The notes under the pieces: model-generated
Seen by the model: only the letters and a program-made list of their open reading frames with translations
What the model was told of the DNA's origin: nothing
Databases searched by the model: none
Program-made: the position numbers and the translations under genes
Shown here: positions 17,018-26,504 of the stretch, in pieces
Numbering within the stretch: position 1 is the stretch's first letter
Layout: each line of letters opens with the position of its first letter
Source of the DNA: Hyphomicrobiales bacterium
GTDB taxonomy: Bacteria > Pseudomonadota > Alphaproteobacteria > Rhizobiales > Rhizobiaceae
Reading direction: 5' to 3'
Length of the DNA: 36,915 nt
NCBI GenBank assembly: GCA_026400435.1
Contig: JAPLOZ010000003.1
Location: forward strand, 1 to 36,915

Positions 17018-18397
17018 TCAGTTGTAGGCGCGTTCGCCGTGCGACGAGATGTCGAGACCCTCGCGTTCCTCGGCTTCGGTCGGACGCAGGCCCATGATCG
17101 CCTTGACGACGTAGAGACCGACAAGCGAGACGACCGCCGTCCATACGATGACAATGACCACCGCGGTTAGCTGCGTGCCGAGCTGGCCGCCGATCGTATA
17201 CTCGGCCCCGCCGGGGCCGAAGCCGCCGAGCGAAGGAGCCGCAACGACCGCTGTGCCAATGGCGCCGACGATGCCGCCTACGCCATGGACGCCGAACACG
17301 TCGAGCGAGTCGTCATACTTCAGCATAGGCTTCAGCGACACGACAGCCCACAGGCAGATGAAGCCCGCGATCGCGCCCAGGAAGATCGACCCGACGGTGC
17401 CGGCAAGGCCGGCGGCCGGCGTGATCGCGACCAGACCGGCTACCGCGCCGGAGATCGCACCCAGCAGGCTGGCGTGACCACGCGTGATCTTTTCGCCAAG
17501 CGACCAGGCAAGGGCCGCGGCGGCCGTGGCGGTGATCGTGTTCAGCACCGCCTGTGCGGTCAGACCGTTGGCCTCGAGGTTGGAGCCGGCGTTGAAACCG
17601 AACCAGCCAACCCAGAGCAGGCAGGCGCCGATAAAGGCAATGGTCAGGTTGTGCGGCGCCATGTTCTCCTTGCCGAAGCCGACGCGCGGACCGAGCACGA
17701 TCGCTGCAACGAGGCCGGCGACACCGGCATTGATGTGGACGACTGCGCCGCCTGCGAAATCGAGGGCGCCCATCTCGAAGAGGAGACCGCCACCGGCCCA
17801 GACCATGTGGGCGACCGGCAGATAGGAGAAGGTGAACCAGATGACGATGAACAGCATCACCGAACCGAACTTCACCCGCTCGGCGATGGCGCCGATGATG
17901 AGGGCGGGGGTGATTGCCGCGAAGGTCAGCTGGAAGATGACGAAGGTTAGCTCGGGAATGACCACGCCTTGAGAGAAGGTCGCGGCGGTCGAGTCAGGCG
18001 TCACACCGGCGAGGAACAGTTTGTCGAAGCCGCCGAAATAGGCTCCCGACCCGTCTCCGCCGAAGGCGATCGTGTAGCCGTACACGACCCAGAGAAGCGC
18101 GATGATCGAGAAGCCGGCAAGCACCTGCATCAGCACCGACAGGACGTTCTTGGAGCGGACAAGGCCGCCATAGAAGAGCGCAAGGCCGGGAATGGTCATC
18201 GCGATGACTAGGATGGTCGAAATCAGCATCCAGGTGGTGTCGCCCTTGTCGGGCGTTGGCGCGGCGGCCTCGACGACCGCTTCGACGGCCGGCGCGGCGT
18301 CCTGGGCGAATGCCGCGACTGCTCCGAGCGCGCCGAATATGGCCGCCCCGGTGAGCGCGGTCCGGGCCGCTTTCTTGTAACTCGTTGGAATGTTCAT
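17018..18397 (-). CDS. amtB: Ammonium transporter
   Basis: AmtB conducts ammonium across the inner membrane as a trimer. The 459-residue protein has a cleavable-looking leader (ARTALTGAAIFGALGAVAAFAQDA) followed by eleven hydrophobic segments. Family motifs include PGLALFYGGLVRSKNVLS, ALDFAGGAVVHINAGVAGL (pore histidine), WVGWFGFNAGS and DVFGVHGVGGIVG (second pore histidine). I start at the ATG at 18397, eight bases behind GGAG; that GGAG lies inside the codons of the next upstream ATG at 18409, which itself has no ribosome site. glnK precedes it by about 30 bases, the usual arrangement in which GlnK blocks AmtB when nitrogen is sufficient. Confidence 0.96.
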   Translation of the reverse strand: MNIPTSYKKAARTALTGAAIFGALGAVAAFAQDAAPAVEAVVEAAAPTPDKGDTTWMLISTILVIAMTIPGLALFYGGLVRSKNVLSVLMQVLAGFSIIALLWVVYGYTIAFGGDGSGAYFGGFDKLFLAGVTPDSTAATFSQGVVIPELTFVIFQLTFAAITPALIIGAIAERVKFGSVMLFIVIWFTFSYLPVAHMVWAGGGLLFEMGALDFAGGAVVHINAGVAGLVAAIVLGPRVGFGKENMAPHNLTIAFIGACLLWVGWFGFNAGSNLEANGLTAQAVLNTITATAAAALAWSLGEKITRGHASLLGAISGAVAGLVAITPAAGLAGTVGSIFLGAIAGFICLWAVVSLKPMLKYDDSLDVFGVHGVGGIVGAIGTAVVAAPSLGGFGPGGAEYTIGGQLGTQLTAVVIVIVWTAVVSLVGLYVVKAIMGLRPTEAEEREGLDISSHGERAYN

Positions 18398-18430
18398 TGA
18401 AATCTCCATGGAACTGGGGAAAAGGCCCGG

Positions 18431-18775
<345 letters not shown>

Positions 18776-18855
18776 TCACCCTTTGCTGATTGCGGGTCCC
18801 CCGCGTTACACGTGACTTTCCGGAAACCGTGGGAGTCCGGCAGTGCGAAACGCAA

Positions 18856-18871
18856 ATCAAGCTCCGTGCCA
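18856..18871 (-). promoter_or_regulatory. Sigma-54 promoter of glnK-amtB
   Basis: The minus strand reads TGGCACGGAGCTTGAT (18871-18856): a perfect TGGCAC -24 box, five bases, then TTGAT in place of TTGCA/T at -12. It lies about 90 bases before the glnK start. A GGTGCA half-site at 18919-18924 could belong to an NtrC site further upstream, but a full NtrC palindrome was not found. Confidence 0.75.
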
Positions 18872-18990
18872 GATGGCGAAGCGGGGTGTTAACCTCTTGT
18901 AAATGAATAGGTCTTGCAGGTGCATACAGTTGAGCCGGCGCATCGATCGGCCTATGAGTGCCTAAAAAATGTGCAAATATTCAAAATTGC

Positions 18991-19866
18991 CTACGCTGCG
19001 GGCGGATGCCTCAGGCGTATCAATCCCTCCTGGGCCACCGAGGCGATCAGGGTGCCGTCCTGCGCATAGATCGCACCGCGCGTGAAACCGCGCCCGCCCT
19101 GGGTCGATGGGCTGTCCTGTGAATAGAGAAGCCAGGAATCCATCGGGTGGCGCCTATGAAACCACATTGCGTGATCGAGACTGGCGGCCTGGATGTCCGG
19201 GTCGAAGATCGCCCGCCCATGCGCGAAGGTCGAGGTGTCGAGCAGGGTCATGTCGGAGAGATAGGCCAGCACGGCTGCCTGTGTGCCCCTGTCGGCCGGC
19301 ACCGGTCCGCTGGTGCGGATCCAGATGTTCTGCCTGGGTTCGAGCTTCTCCCGGCTGGTATAGTGCTTGAGCATCACCGGCTTCATCTCGATAGGACGGT
19401 CGCGCTCCCAGTAGCGCCGGATACCTTCGGGCACGCTGTCCCCGAACTGGCCGATCAGCTGCCGCTGGTCGAGCAGCGATTCGGGTGGCGGCACATCGAG
19501 CGGCATCGGCGCCTGGTGCTCCAGACCGCCTTCGTCCCCCTGGAATGAAGCCTCGAGAGAGAAGATTGCCTGGCCGTGCTGGACCGCCACGACGCGCCGC
19601 GTCGTGAAACTGCCGCCGTCGCGGATGCGATCGACTTCATAGATGATGGGGACCTTGGTATCGCCCGGCCGCATGAAGTAGCCATGCAGTGAATGGACCT
19701 GACGCTCGGGCCCGACGGTGCGTTGCGCGGCGACCAGCGCCTGTGCGATTGTCTGGCCGCCGAAGACGCGCTGCCAGTCGAGCTTCGGACTGCGACCGCG
19801 AAACAGATTGTGCTCCAGCTTCTCAAGGTCGAGAATGGCAAGAAGCTCGTGCATGGCAGCCGACAT
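18991..19866 (-). CDS. tesB: Acyl-CoA thioesterase II
   Basis: TesB hydrolyses medium- and long-chain acyl-CoA to free fatty acid and CoA in the cytoplasm. From the ATG at 19866 the protein has 291 residues, normal for the double hot-dog TesB fold. LEHNLFRGRSPKLDWQRVFGG near the start, HSLHGYFMRPGD, LDHAMWFHRRH and the C-terminal RGFTRGAIYAQDGTLIASVAQEG are family signatures; the aspartate in the LDHAMWFH region and the C-terminal glutamine fit the catalytic set. The open frame extends to 19977 but with unrelated sequence. The gene is divergent from the UbiH-type hydroxylase gene, starts 89 bases apart. Confidence 0.94.
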   Translation of the reverse strand: MSAAMHELLAILDLEKLEHNLFRGRSPKLDWQRVFGGQTIAQALVAAQRTVGPERQVHSLHGYFMRPGDTKVPIIYEVDRIRDGGSFTTRRVVAVQHGQAIFSLEASFQGDEGGLEHQAPMPLDVPPPESLLDQRQLIGQFGDSVPEGIRRYWERDRPIEMKPVMLKHYTSREKLEPRQNIWIRTSGPVPADRGTQAAVLAYLSDMTLLDTSTFAHGRAIFDPDIQAASLDHAMWFHRRHPMDSWLLYSQDSPSTQGGRGFTRGAIYAQDGTLIASVAQEGLIRLRHPPAA

Positions 19867-19955
19867 CGTTCGCGACCCTTCGTGGACAGGAATGGGGTGT
19901 GGCCGGTTTCCATCGGAGCGGCGCAGTGTGTCAAGCGGACAGTCGGAGATCGCGA

Positions 19956-21212
19956 ATGGCGAGAAGGCGAAGCGCAACGGAAGGCGCGCTGGACGTTCTG
20001 GTGGCGGGTGCAGGCTATGTCGGTCTTGCGACAGCCGTATCGCTCAAGCAGGCCCGGCCGAGCCTGGCGGTTGCGGTCGTCGATGCCGCGCCGGAAGGCG
20101 TCTGGAAAAAGGATACCCGCGCCTCGGCCATAGCGGCGGCCGCCTGCCGCATGCTCGAGCAACTGAACTGCTGGGACGGCATTTCCCACGAAGCGCAGTC
20201 CATCACCGAAATGATCGTCACCGATTCGCGCACGCTCGATCCGGTGCGGCCGGTGTTCCTGACTTTTTCAGGCGCGGTGGGGGCGGGCGAGCCGTTCGCG
20301 CACATGGTCGCCAACAAAGTCTTGAACGGTGCGCTGAGGCGGCGCGCCGCAGCGCTCGGCGTCGACATCATTGAAGGTGTCGCGGTGTCCTCGTTCGAAA
20401 CAGGTCCGGCCGTCACCACCGTACATCTCGCGGACGGCGGCGTGCTGCGGGCGCGGCTCCTGGTCGCCGCCGACGGGGTGAGGTCGCGGCTGCGCGACAT
20501 GGCGGGCATCAAGACCGTGACGTGGGACTACGGCCAGTCGGGGATCGTCTGCACCGTGCAGCACGAACGTCCCCACAACGGGCGGGCGGAAGAGCATTTC
20601 CTGGCCTCCGGGCCCTTCGCCATCCTGCCGCTGAAACCGGGCGGAGATGGCAAGAACCGCTCGTCCATCGTCTGGACGGAGCGCGCCGAGGACGCCGAAA
20701 AGCTTGTGTCCGGCGACGAACTGGTCTTCGAGGTCGAGCTCGAACAGCGTTTCGGACTGAAGCTCGGCGACATCAGCGTCGAGGGCAAGCCTCGCGCGTG
20801 GCCGCTCGGGCTGACGCTGGCGCGGGCCTTCGTGGCGCCAAGGTTTGCGCTGGTCGGCGACGCCGCGCACGGCATCCACCCGATCGCGGGGCAAGGATTG
20901 AACCTTGGCTTCAAGGATGCGGCAGCACTTGCCGAGACCATCGTCGAGGCCGACCGGCTCGGCCAGGACATCGGCGCGCTGGACGTGCTGGAGCGCTATC
21001 AGCAGTGGCGTCGCTTCGACACGGTGCAGATGGGCATAACCACCGACGTGCTGAACCGGCTGTTTTCCAACGATTTCGCACCGCTGCGCCAGCTGCGCGA
21101 CATCGGGCTGGGGCTGGTCGATCGCATGCCGCGCCTGAAGGAGTTTTTCATCCGCCAAGCGTCCGGACTTTCCGACCATCCTCCGCGGCTGCTCAAAGGC
21201 GAAGCAATCTAG
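19956..21212 (+). CDS. UbiH/UbiF-family FAD monooxygenase (ubiquinone hydroxylase)
   Basis: The 418-residue flavoprotein has the Rossmann motif VLVAGAGYVGLATAVSL near residue 12, the DG motif LLVAADGVRSRLRD near 168, and the GD motif FALVGDAAHGIHPIAGQGLNLGF near 296. The last includes the AGQGLN phrase typical of UbiH/UbiF/Coq6 enzymes, which hydroxylate the ubiquinone ring using O2 and NAD(P)H. Which ring position is modified cannot be told from motifs, so no symbol is given. The ATG at 19956 has GGAG seven bases upstream. It is convergent with the DGPF gene, 11 bases between stops. Confidence 0.92.
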   Translation: MARRRSATEGALDVLVAGAGYVGLATAVSLKQARPSLAVAVVDAAPEGVWKKDTRASAIAAAACRMLEQLNCWDGISHEAQSITEMIVTDSRTLDPVRPVFLTFSGAVGAGEPFAHMVANKVLNGALRRRAAALGVDIIEGVAVSSFETGPAVTTVHLADGGVLRARLLVAADGVRSRLRDMAGIKTVTWDYGQSGIVCTVQHERPHNGRAEEHFLASGPFAILPLKPGGDGKNRSSIVWTERAEDAEKLVSGDELVFEVELEQRFGLKLGDISVEGKPRAWPLGLTLARAFVAPRFALVGDAAHGIHPIAGQGLNLGFKDAAALAETIVEADRLGQDIGALDVLERYQQWRRFDTVQMGITTDVLNRLFSNDFAPLRQLRDIGLGLVDRMPRLKEFFIRQASGLSDHPPRLLKGEAI

Positions 21213-21223
21213 GTGGAGCCGGC

Positions 21224-21580
21224 CTACCTGCCTGGCACGTCGTAGACGGCGCGAACCTCGATCGTTCCGAATTCGGCGATTGGTATTCCGCCGGCAAGTT
21301 CAAGCGCCTCATCCAGGCTTTCAGCCTCCAGCATGACGAAGCCCAGAAGCTGCTCCTTGGTTTCGGCGAAAGGTCCGTCCCGCACGACGACTTTGCCTTT
21401 GCGCTTTCGTACGGTTTTGGAAGTCTTCACCGATTGCAGCGCTTGGGCGGTGACAAGCTTGCCCACCTTCTCAATGGATTTATCGTAGGCGACCGAGCGG
21501 CGGTCCAGCTCTGCCAGCCCTTCCCTGCTCATCGCATGGAGGTGGCTTTCCTCGGCATAGACGAGGCAGACATAGTTCAT
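21224..21580 (-). CDS. YciI/DGPF-domain protein
   Basis: The 118-residue protein has the YCII-like fold with the diagnostic phrase VRDGPFAETKEQLLGF near residues 66-81 and starts MNYVCLVYAEE. This DGPF group is often found near ECF sigma factors in bacteria; no such gene is near here. The fold is ferredoxin-like and the molecular role is unknown. Its ATG overlaps the stop of the preceding small membrane protein gene as ATGA, so the two are translationally coupled. Confidence 0.9.
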   Translation of the reverse strand: MNYVCLVYAEESHLHAMSREGLAELDRRSVAYDKSIEKVGKLVTAQALQSVKTSKTVRKRKGKVVVRDGPFAETKEQLLGFVMLEAESLDEALELAGGIPIAEFGTIEVRAVYDVPGR

Positions 21581-21777
21581 GGCAGTTCTCCCTGATTGCT
21601 CGATGGGGCGTCGGCAGTCGTGCTTGCCGCATGGCTGAGCGAGCCCACTATCGCGGCGATGACGACGAGGGCCAGCAAGAGGCGTTTAAACCCGGACGGT
21701 TCTTCTGAAGAATACAATTGGTCAGATCCAGACCCACGCTGGGCTCTCCGCCATTTTGCGTGGAACAGAATATCCAT
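21577..21777 (-). CDS. Small single-pass membrane protein
   Basis: A 66-residue protein with a basic N-terminal half, one transmembrane segment (LLLALVVIAAIVGSLSHA, about residues 33-50) and a short tail. The ATG at 21777 lies nine bases behind GGAG; the ATG at 21801 has no ribosome site of its own. The stop overlaps the start of the DGPF gene by four bases (ATGA), which argues that this small frame is translated. I do not recognise a family. Confidence 0.6.
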   Translation of the reverse strand: MDILFHAKWRRAQRGSGSDQLYSSEEPSGFKRLLLALVVIAAIVGSLSHAASTTADAPSSNQGELP

Positions 21778-21970
21778 GCCGCCGCTCTCCATTGGCCGCA
21801 ACGATGCGGCTGACCGGAGGACGGGCGCGGAGACGGAAATCCGACAATTTTGGCAAACGGAACTTTTGGCGCTTTGGGAGTCGAAGCGGGGCCAGCCCGC
21901 CGCTATATAGTTGGCGGCGCGCCGTGGAGTGTTTCCGTCCGGCCATCAATCGCAACTCGAGGAGAGTACC

Positions 21971-22396
21971 ATGGACCGTCATGCAACAGCCGTTTGGCAA
22001 GGCACGCTGAAGGAAGGCAAGGGCGTCATCGACACGCAGAGCGGCGCGCTGAAAGCCCTGCCCTATTCCTTCAAGGGCCGGTTCGAGGACGAGAGCGGCA
22101 AGTCTGGCACCAACCCGGAAGAACTGATAGCCGCCGCCCACGCCGCCTGCTTCGCGATGCAGCTTTCGCATTTCCTCGCCGAGAATGGCACGCCCGCCAC
22201 GAAGCTCGATGCCAGGGCGGTGGTGACGCTCGTTCCCGGCACTGGGATCACGGGCAGCGCCATCACCCTGGTCGGCACTGTGCCTGGAGTGGACGACGCG
22301 AAGTTCAAGGAATTGGCGGAACAGGCCAAGAGCGGGTGCCCGGTGTCGAAGGCGCTCGGCGCCATCAATGTATCGCTCGACGCCAAGCTCGCCTGA
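21971..22396 (+). CDS. osmC: OsmC-type organic hydroperoxide peroxidase
   Basis: OsmC reduces organic hydroperoxides with a cysteine pair. The 141-residue protein has the first active-site cysteine in AAAHAACFAMQLSHFLAE (about residue 60) and the second in SGCPVSKAL (about residue 126), with GTNPEELIAAAHA typical of the family. The ATG at 21971 follows GAGGAGAG. It is divergent from the small membrane protein gene. The upstream spacer (21802-21970) holds no recognisable operator. A strong stem-loop follows the stop. Confidence 0.94.
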   Translation: MDRHATAVWQGTLKEGKGVIDTQSGALKALPYSFKGRFEDESGKSGTNPEELIAAAHAACFAMQLSHFLAENGTPATKLDARAVVTLVPGTGITGSAITLVGTVPGVDDAKFKELAEQAKSGCPVSKALGAINVSLDAKLA

Positions 22397-22403
22397 CGCA
22401 CCA

Positions 22404-22437
22404 AGGCCGGTGCGGAACCGCAACCCCGCACCGGCCT
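22404..22437. terminator. Stem-loop after osmC
   Basis: AGGCCGGTGCGG (22404-22415) pairs perfectly with CCGCACCGGCCT (22426-22437) around a 10-base loop, eight bases after the osmC stop. There is no T run, so it may stabilise the 3' end rather than terminate. Confidence 0.55.
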
Positions 22438-22516
22438 GATCCTGAGAGGCCGCTGGGTCCCGGAACCTGCCGACAGCGACAACGTTGCCGTCCCGCCGAT
22501 ATATGAGAGGGACATC

Positions 22517-23053
22517 ATGGAACAGCTTGTCGAAGAATTCGCGCATCCGACCTACACGTCATTTCCCGTCATCGCCGCCCGGCTCCTGCTTGCGGCAGCC
22601 TTTGGCGCGGTGATCGGCTTCGAGCGTGAGTGGCGCAACCGGCCGGCAGGCTTGCGCACCCACATCCTCGTCTGCGTAGCCGCAGCGACATTTGCAATCC
22701 TGACCATCGAGATCGTGCACGCACCCATGTTCGTGGTCGAGCGTGCGGCCTACGACCCACTCCGCGTCGTTGAGGCGGTAACCGCGGGCGTGGCTTTTCT
22801 CGCCGCAGGCGTCGTCATCTTCACCAAAGGCGAGGTCCACGGGTTGACCACCGGGGCTGGGATGTGGCTCGCAGGCGCCATAGGCGTCGCATCAGGACTT
22901 GGCCTCTGGCAGGTGGCGCTGTTCTCGACAGTCCTGACGCTGGTCGTCCTCACTCTGCTTTATGCCTTCGAGAGCGGTATGGAGATGAACCGGAACGACG
23001 CCCTGCGCGAGGACGAAGGGGCAGCTAAGCGCAAGGCCGATGGTAAGCGCTGA
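22517..23053 (+). CDS. MgtC/SapB family membrane protein
   Basis: A 178-residue membrane protein with five hydrophobic segments. The hallmark MgtC phrase is GFEREWRNRPAGLRTHILVCVAA after the first segment (about residues 34-56), and GVAFLAAGVVIF and TTGAGMWLAGAIGVASGLG follow. MgtC proteins support growth at low Mg2+ and, in Salmonella, inhibit the F1F0 ATP synthase; here the role is inferred. The C-terminal ACT-like domain of long MgtC is missing, with only a charged tail (REDEGAAKRKADGKR). GAGAGGGAC precedes the ATG. It follows osmC by 120 bases. Confidence 0.88.
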   Translation: MEQLVEEFAHPTYTSFPVIAARLLLAAAFGAVIGFEREWRNRPAGLRTHILVCVAAATFAILTIEIVHAPMFVVERAAYDPLRVVEAVTAGVAFLAAGVVIFTKGEVHGLTTGAGMWLAGAIGVASGLGLWQVALFSTVLTLVVLTLLYAFESGMEMNRNDALREDEGAAKRKADGKR

Positions 23054-23308
23054 ACGGGCCCTCCGGCCACTTCCCCTTTTGCCTTGCCGATTGCCGGTCC
23101 TTCAAAAGCTTGATATGAGCCCCGGCATGGAAAAGCTGTTCGGCGATCCTGCCTACAAGGGCTTCGTGCTGCAGGACTGGAAGCGCCTGCCGTCGCGGTT
23201 CTTCGCGCGCGTCGCCGGCGCCCAGACCTGCCTGCTTGGGCGCGGCTAGATCCTCCGGCCAGCCCGGACGTCACGTATGTCATCACCCAGATCGACGGAT
23301 TTACGCAG

Positions 23309-24721
23309 ATGAGCGCACCGCGCACCCTTTACGACAAGATATTCGACGAGCATGTCGTCCAGCGCGACGCCGACGGTACATGTCTGCTCTATATCGACAG
23401 GCACCTCGTCCATGAGGTGACCAGTCCCCAGGCGTTCGAGGGCTTGCGCCTGTCGGGCCGCAATGTCCGCCATCCCGAAAAGACGCTTGCCGTGGTCGAC
23501 CACAACGTGCCGACGTCCGCCGATCGCAAGCTCGGCATCAACCGCAACGAAGAGAGCCGCGTGCAGATTGCGGCGCTGGCGCAGAACGCTGCCGACTTCG
23601 GGGTTGAGTATTACTCTGAAACAGATCGCCGCCAGGGCATCGTCCACATCATCGGGCCCGAGCAGGGCTTCACCCTCCCCGGCATGACCATCGTCTGCGG
23701 CGACAGCCATACGTCCACGCATGGAGCGTTCGGCGCGCTCGCGCATGGCATCGGCACGTCGGAAGTCGAGCATGTCCTGGCAACGCAGACGCTGATCCAG
23801 CGCAAAGCGAAGAACATGCTTGTTCGCGTCGACGGACAGCTGCCCCCCGGGGTTACGGCCAAGGACATCATCCTTGCGATCATCGGCGAGATCGGCACGG
23901 CTGGCGGGACCGGCTATGTGATCGAATATGCCGGCGAAGCGATCCGCTCGCTGTCGATGGAAGGCCGCATGACCGTGTGCAACATGAGCATCGAAGGAGG
24001 CGCGCGGGCAGGACTCATCGCGCCTGATGAGACGACTTTCGCCTACGTGAAGGACAAGCCGCGCGCGCCGAAGGGCGCAGCGTGGGAAATGGCGCTCGAC
24101 TACTGGAAGACGCTCACAACCGACGAAGCTGCGCATTTCGACAAGGTGATCGTGCTCGACGCAGCCAAGCTGCCGCCTATCGTGACCTGGGGCTCATCGC
24201 CCGAGGATGTCGTTTCGGTCACCGGCATAGTGCCCGATCCCGATGCGATCGACGACGAAAACAAGCGCAACTCCAAGAAGCGCGCGCTCGACTACATGGG
24301 CCTGCAGCCTGGAACCAAGATCACCGACATAACGCTTGACCGCGTCTTCATCGGCTCCTGCACCAATGGCCGGATCGAGGATCTGCGGGCGGTTGCGGCG
24401 GTGGCCAAGGGCCGCAAGGTCGATCCGCGCGTCAATGCCATGATCGTGCCCGGCTCCGGACTGGTGAAGGAGCAGGCCGAGGCCGAAGGGCTGGACAAGA
24501 TCTTCGTCGAGGCCGGGTTCGACTGGCGCGAGCCGGGCTGCTCGATGTGCCTCGCCATGAACGATGACAGGCTGAAGCCGCATGAGCGTTGCGCCTCTAC
24601 CTCGAACCGCAACTTCGAGGGCCGGCAGGGTTTCAAGGGCCGGACGCACCTGGTGTCGCCTGCGATGGCTGCCGCCGCTGCGATCGCCGGCCACTTCGTT
24701 GACATCCGCGACTGGAAATAG
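23309..24721 (+). CDS. leuC: 3-isopropylmalate dehydratase large subunit
   Basis: LeuC with LeuD isomerises 2-isopropylmalate to 3-isopropylmalate in leucine synthesis. The 470-residue protein has the 4Fe-4S ligands in [13 protein letters not shown] (about residue 350) and GCSMCLAMN (two cysteines about 410 and 413), and [31 protein letters not shown] in the N-terminal third. The length is standard. The start at 23309 has no strong ribosome-binding site but [17 protein letters not shown] matches orthologues. leuD is not in the window, as is common in rhizobia where leuC and leuD are separate. Confidence 0.97.
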   Translation: MSAPRTLYDKIFDEHVVQRDADGTCLLYIDRHLVHEVTSPQAFEGLRLSGRNVRHPEKTLAVVDHNVPTSADRKLGINRNEESRVQIAALAQNAADFGVEYYSETDRRQGIVHIIGPEQGFTLPGMTIVCGDSHTSTHGAFGALAHGIGTSEVEHVLATQTLIQRKAKNMLVRVDGQLPPGVTAKDIILAIIGEIGTAGGTGYVIEYAGEAIRSLSMEGRMTVCNMSIEGGARAGLIAPDETTFAYVKDKPRAPKGAAWEMALDYWKTLTTDEAAHFDKVIVLDAAKLPPIVTWGSSPEDVVSVTGIVPDPDAIDDENKRNSKKRALDYMGLQPGTKITDITLDRVFIGSCTNGRIEDLRAVAAVAKGRKVDPRVNAMIVPGSGLVKEQAEAEGLDKIFVEAGFDWREPGCSMCLAMNDDRLKPHERCASTSNRNFEGRQGFKGRTHLVSPAMAAAAAIAGHFVDIRDWK

Positions 24722-24736
24722 CCGGCAAGGCTATTT
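24716..24736 (+). terminator. Stem-loop overlapping the leuC stop
   Basis: AAATAGCC (24716-24723) pairs with GGCTATTT (24729-24736) around GGCAA. The stem includes the leuC stop codon and ends in three T residues, so it is a weak terminator candidate. Confidence 0.45.
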
Positions 24737-24753
24737 CTGCCGCTCCGGACGCG

Positions 24754-25065
24754 TCAGTCAGGGCGGCGCACGATCTCGTGAAAGCTGTCGCGCAAGCCGG
24801 GTATATCCTTGGGAACCACAAGCGCCAGCTTTCGCTCGTCGAAGACCTTGAACCATTCGCTCCATTCGACCAGTTCGTAGCCGCCCGCATTGGTGGCGCG
24901 CTCCGCCTGGTCCTGATCCTGATAGGCGTGCTGGCCGAAAACCAGCCGGACCATGGGCTGCGTACCGCCGGCCGGTGACACATCGACAATAGCCGGGAAG
25001 CCCGCCCGCGCAGCAGCCCAGTCGCGAATTGCTTCGTGGTCGGTGAGCATGACGGTGTCGGTCAT
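24754..25065 (-). CDS. Conserved hypothetical protein
   Basis: A 103-residue soluble protein beginning MTDTVMLTDHEAIRDWAAARAG. It has no signal peptide or membrane segment. The repeated acidic/aromatic region YELVEWSEWFKVFDERKLALVV resembles short conserved proteins of Rhizobiales without assigned function; I do not recognise a named domain. The ATG at 25065 is preceded by GGAGAAG, a good ribosome-binding site. It is convergent with leuC and divergent from the first diguanylate cyclase gene. Confidence 0.7.
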   Translation of the reverse strand: MTDTVMLTDHEAIRDWAAARAGFPAIVDVSPAGGTQPMVRLVFGQHAYQDQDQAERATNAGGYELVEWSEWFKVFDERKLALVVPKDIPGLRDSFHEIVRRPD

Positions 25066-25201
25066 TCGATCTTCTCCTGCAGGTAAAAGCGGGGCCGCGA
25101 CGCCTACAGAGCGCTGCCCGTTCAATGTACCGTCACCTTAACGCTATTTTTGCCCATGGGCACTATGATCTCGGTCAAACCGCAGAGGGGCCGCGGCTTC
25201 G

Positions 25202-26401
25202 TTGGACACCGACCTGTTTATTTCGCTGCTCAACCCGGCGATCACCCTGACGCTCGCAGCGGCGTTCCTGGTGCTGTGGCTCTACCGCCGGGACCGCTTC
25301 CACCTGGCGCTTGTAGTCGCCGCCTACATAGGATCGACGTCGGGGTTCCTGCTGCAGAACTTTGCGCTGCCCTTCGGTTTGCCGGCTACAAAGCTGCTGT
25401 CCAACACTGCTTTTGCCTTGTCCGTCGTGGCGCTGTCCGGAGCCATCATTTCGCGGTACGGCCGCCCGGTGCCGTGGCTAGGCATCAGCCTCCTCGCCCT
25501 CGGTGGACTGTCCGGGTTTTGCTGGTTCATGTTCGTTCAACCCGATCTTACCTGGCGCATCCTGTCGACCAGCTTCGCCTTCGGCGCCATAAGCTTGGTG
25601 GTTGCCGCTGAAATAAGGTCGTTGCCCAACCGGGGTCGGATCGAGAGTTTCCTGTTGCTGCTGGCTGTCCTGTCGGCGCTCAATTTCTTTGCGCGTCCGC
25701 TTATCGTCATCGCGATCGAAGGGCCGTATGCGAGCCTCGAAGGCTTCCAGAGCTCGCTGTATTGGACCACCGCCCTGCTTGCGCACGCCGTGATGGCCCT
25801 GATGATAGCGCTGTGCCTGTTTACCGCCGAGGCGGCGGACCTGATGCGGGCGCTGCGTTCGGAATCGGTTACCGACCCCCTTTCGGGATTGCTCAACCGC
25901 CGGGGCTTTGAAGCGCGGGCCTCCGCGATACTCGCGATGTGCCAGGCGGCCAGACTGCCGGCCTCGCTCATCATCGCCGACCTTGATCGTTTCAAGGCGC
26001 TCAACGATCGCCATGGCCACGCGGCCGGCGACCGGGTGATCGCTGAATTCGCGGGCCGCCTGCGGGCGGCGGCCGGAACGCGCGCGGTGGCGGGCCGGCT
26101 GGGGGGCGAGGAGTTCGCCGTTCTGCTGCCGATGGCGGACGCAGCTGCAGCGCGACTTTTCGCGGAGGCGGTGCGCAAGGTGTTCTCCGGCGACTCGATA
26201 GCAGGCCTGCCGCGCGAGGTCAGGGTGACGGGTAGTTTTGGAATTGCCCTGTCTGCCGGCAAGGAATGCCTCGAAGAATTGATGCGCCGGGCGGACGAGG
26301 CTTTGTATCACGCAAAGCGCGACGGCCGGGACAGCGTGCGCGTCTCCTATCAGCGACCGCCGGAGCTCCCGGCGCCTTCCAGCGCGCTTGCGCCTGCCTG
26401 A
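25202..26401 (+). CDS. Membrane diguanylate cyclase (GGDEF), copy 1
   Basis: The 399-residue protein has six to seven transmembrane segments (residues 5-207) and a GGDEF domain from about 222 with GGEEF at 301-305. TDPLSGLLNRRGFE and ADLDRFKALNDRHGHAAGD carry the other catalytic residues, so it should make c-di-GMP from GTP. The inhibitory RxxD site, normally five residues before GGEEF, is replaced by GTRA, so product inhibition there is unlikely. The start is a TTG at 25202 behind GAGGGG; no in-frame ATG is near. Copy 2 follows 103 bases downstream with the same architecture. Confidence 0.9.
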   Translation: MDTDLFISLLNPAITLTLAAAFLVLWLYRRDRFHLALVVAAYIGSTSGFLLQNFALPFGLPATKLLSNTAFALSVVALSGAIISRYGRPVPWLGISLLALGGLSGFCWFMFVQPDLTWRILSTSFAFGAISLVVAAEIRSLPNRGRIESFLLLLAVLSALNFFARPLIVIAIEGPYASLEGFQSSLYWTTALLAHAVMALMIALCLFTAEAADLMRALRSESVTDPLSGLLNRRGFEARASAILAMCQAARLPASLIIADLDRFKALNDRHGHAAGDRVIAEFAGRLRAAAGTRAVAGRLGGEEFAVLLPMADAAAARLFAEAVRKVFSGDSIAGLPREVRVTGSFGIALSAGKECLEELMRRADEALYHAKRDGRDSVRVSYQRPPELPAPSSALAPA

Positions 26402-26504
26402 GTTAACCAAACGTTTCCCCTGCTGTGGTCGAGCGGGAAATGTTAATGCCCTTTTTCATGCGCACGCCATATCATCGTTCGATGATTAAGGACGGTCGAC
26501 GGGT

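Noticed and set aside
23115..23249. Possible 44-residue peptide ([17 protein letters not shown]...) between mgtC-like gene and leuC
   Set aside because: No ribosome-binding site and no coupling with neighbours. It might be a decayed gene fragment; a conservation check would be needed to accept it.
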